NCBI RefSeq assembly: GCF_001949145.1 | Contig: NW_019091588.1 | Coordinates: forward strand, 138,978-191,959 | DNA: 52,982 bases | Source: Acanthaster planci | Taxonomy: Eukaryota; Echinodermata; Asteroidea; Valvatida; Acanthasteridae | Reading direction: 5' to 3' | In this document: positions 52,117 to 52,982 of the stretch, piece by piece | Position numbering within the stretch: position 1 is the stretch's first letter | Layout: each line of letters opens with the position of its first letter | Position numbers and translations under genes: made by a program | The notes under the pieces: model-generated | What the model saw: only the letters and a program-made list of their open reading frames with translations | The model's database searches: none | Told to the model about the DNA's origin: nothing

Positions 52117-52982
52117 ATGGAAGAAGAGATGGAATCAGACACCTCATGGGATCAATTATCACAATCTAATCAAAGGCCTTATGGCAATCTTCAAGAGAAC
52201 GATGACAGATCACGATCAACCCTAGATAGATTAATGAGTCAAGCCCAAAATGAAACACAGTCTCAACCAAAAAGCCGTAAACGACAGCACATAACATACA
52301 GTGACGTCTACACAGACTCAGATAGTGACCCTCCACAAAACTCCCAACCTGAACGCCGTCTCATTCAGAACTCAAACATCAAGAGTCAACCCACACTGGT
52401 CATCATTAATTCCCCTGATATCAAACTTGCTAAGGTTAGCCCGATTAAAATTGCTAAAGCCTTGAACATCCTAGATCGCAACTTCGTGAAAAGCGTCACC
52501 AAAAACAATCAAGGGGGCATTACTGTAAGATGCAATACGTCAGCCCAGGCCAAAAAACTCAAAGCCATGTCGCAACTTGATCAATGGACTATAACTACTG
52601 AATTTGCAAAATCAGAAACCCAGAGTAAAGGTGTAATAACTGGAATCCCTACTGAACTAGATGACAAAGAAATTCTAGAAGATTGCAAGAAACAAGGTAT
52701 CCTAGAAGTCAAGCGTCTAATGCGCAGAAAAGATGGTAAATTGGAGAAAAGTCTGTCTGTCTGCCTAACTTTTAACACTCCCACCCTCCCTGAAACCTTC
52801 CAAATAGGATATGAAAACTTCAGAGTCCAGCCTTTCATCCCACCCGTCATCCGTTGCTTTAACTGCCAACGACTTGGTCATGTGGCTAATAACTGTCGTA
52901 GCGCTACTAGGTGTGTTCGTTGTGGTGGCTCTCACTCATACGAACACTGCACACAGAAGGATGAAGTTAAATGCTGCAGATA
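52117..52982 (+). CDS. LINE ORF1 Gag-like protein (I/Jockey-like), runs off the edge
   Basis: ATG at 52117 in good context (AAGATGG); 288 codons open with no stop to the window end. The first about 95 residues are polar and disordered (EEEMESDTSW, SDVYTDSDSDPP). Two RRM-like segments follow: LVIINSPDIKLAKVSPIKIA with GGITVRCNTSAQAKKL (about 103-155), and KGVITGIPTELDDKEIL with LSVCLTF and VQPFIPPVIRC (about 170-250). Then come CCHC knuckles: CFNCQRLGHVANNC (C-x2-C-x4-H-x4-C, about 249-262), CVRCGGSHSYEHC (C-x2-C-x3-H-x4-C), and the start of a third (KCCR). This is the classic RNA-binding ORF1 of I/Jockey-type LINEs. Intact coding suggests a recent insertion; endonuclease/RT ORF2 should follow outside. 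Confidence 0.9.
   Translation, partial: MEEEMESDTSWDQLSQSNQRPYGNLQENDDRSRSTLDRLMSQAQNETQSQPKSRKRQHITYSDVYTDSDSDPPQNSQPERRLIQNSNIKSQPTLVIINSPDIKLAKVSPIKIAKALNILDRNFVKSVTKNNQGGITVRCNTSAQAKKLKAMSQLDQWTITTEFAKSETQSKGVITGIPTELDDKEILEDCKKQGILEVKRLMRRKDGKLEKSLSVCLTFNTPTLPETFQIGYENFRVQPFIPPVIRCFNCQRLGHVANNCRSATRCVRCGGSHSYEHCTQKDEVKCCR

Noticed and set aside
1-52982. Explaining TACATGTA purely as a hexanucleotide microsatellite
   Set aside because: Slippage needs a pre-existing repeat; in the aligned copies the ancestral site is a bare TA, and most occurrences are single units. Slippage may still add to the longer strings.

Overview
The window is eukaryotic. It is AT-rich, shows no operons or ribosome binding sites, and is dominated by decayed transposable elements, foldback elements and short tandem duplications. 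The element set suggests a marine invertebrate: a PHD-finger LINE with a 2A-like peptide, Mag-like Ty3/Gypsy, DIRS-like, TTAA-flanked MITEs, and SWIM, THAP and P2X7-like domain fragments. A lancelet, echinoderm, hemichordate or mollusc would all fit, but the species cannot be fixed from sequence alone. No complete host gene is visible. Two short stretches, 17222-17459 (+) and 12462-12787 (-), could be host exons.

Layout. 1-2634 is the 5' half of a minus-strand Ty3/Gypsy element (LTR 2442-2634, tRNA-Leu-type primer site, broken gag, protease and RT). It interrupts a plus-strand L1/Tx1-like LINE (2635-4794). 7.6-11.3 kb holds remnants of DIRS-like RT/RNase H, one cut by a 409-bp inverted-repeat element. 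13.3-20.5 kb holds three members of a TTAA-flanked MITE family, a 362-bp foldback element and a perfect 27-bp hairpin. 23.6 and 24.4 kb carry a TA-flanked MITE and a 120-bp tandem duplication. 26.4-28.2 kb is a minus-strand CR1-like LINE with a 2A-like motif and PHD finger, split by an assembly gap. 29.6-35.3 kb is a higher-order array of two repeat units (here P and Q). 37.2-40.1 kb has a tandem duplication, a palindrome and another MITE. 44.1-49.6 kb carries SWIM-, THAP- and P2X7-like fragments and a decayed DNA transposase. 51.6-53 kb is a MITE interrupted by the 5' end of an intact-looking LINE whose ORF1 runs off the right edge.

Main observation. The palindrome TACATGTA occurs about 110 times by eye, against roughly two expected from base composition. 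Where duplicated sequences in the window can be aligned, TACATGTA in one copy repeatedly sits where the others have a bare TA. I count about eight such sites between repeat copies, plus an in-frame case in a conserved LINE motif. TA to TACATGTA is the classic excision footprint of Tc1-type transposons. One TA to TACTGTA case, the Sleeping Beauty-type footprint, is also present. I infer that the hexamer-rich sequence of this genome is largely a fossil record of cut-and-paste transposon excision, with repeated cycles at the same TA building the (ACATGT)n strings.
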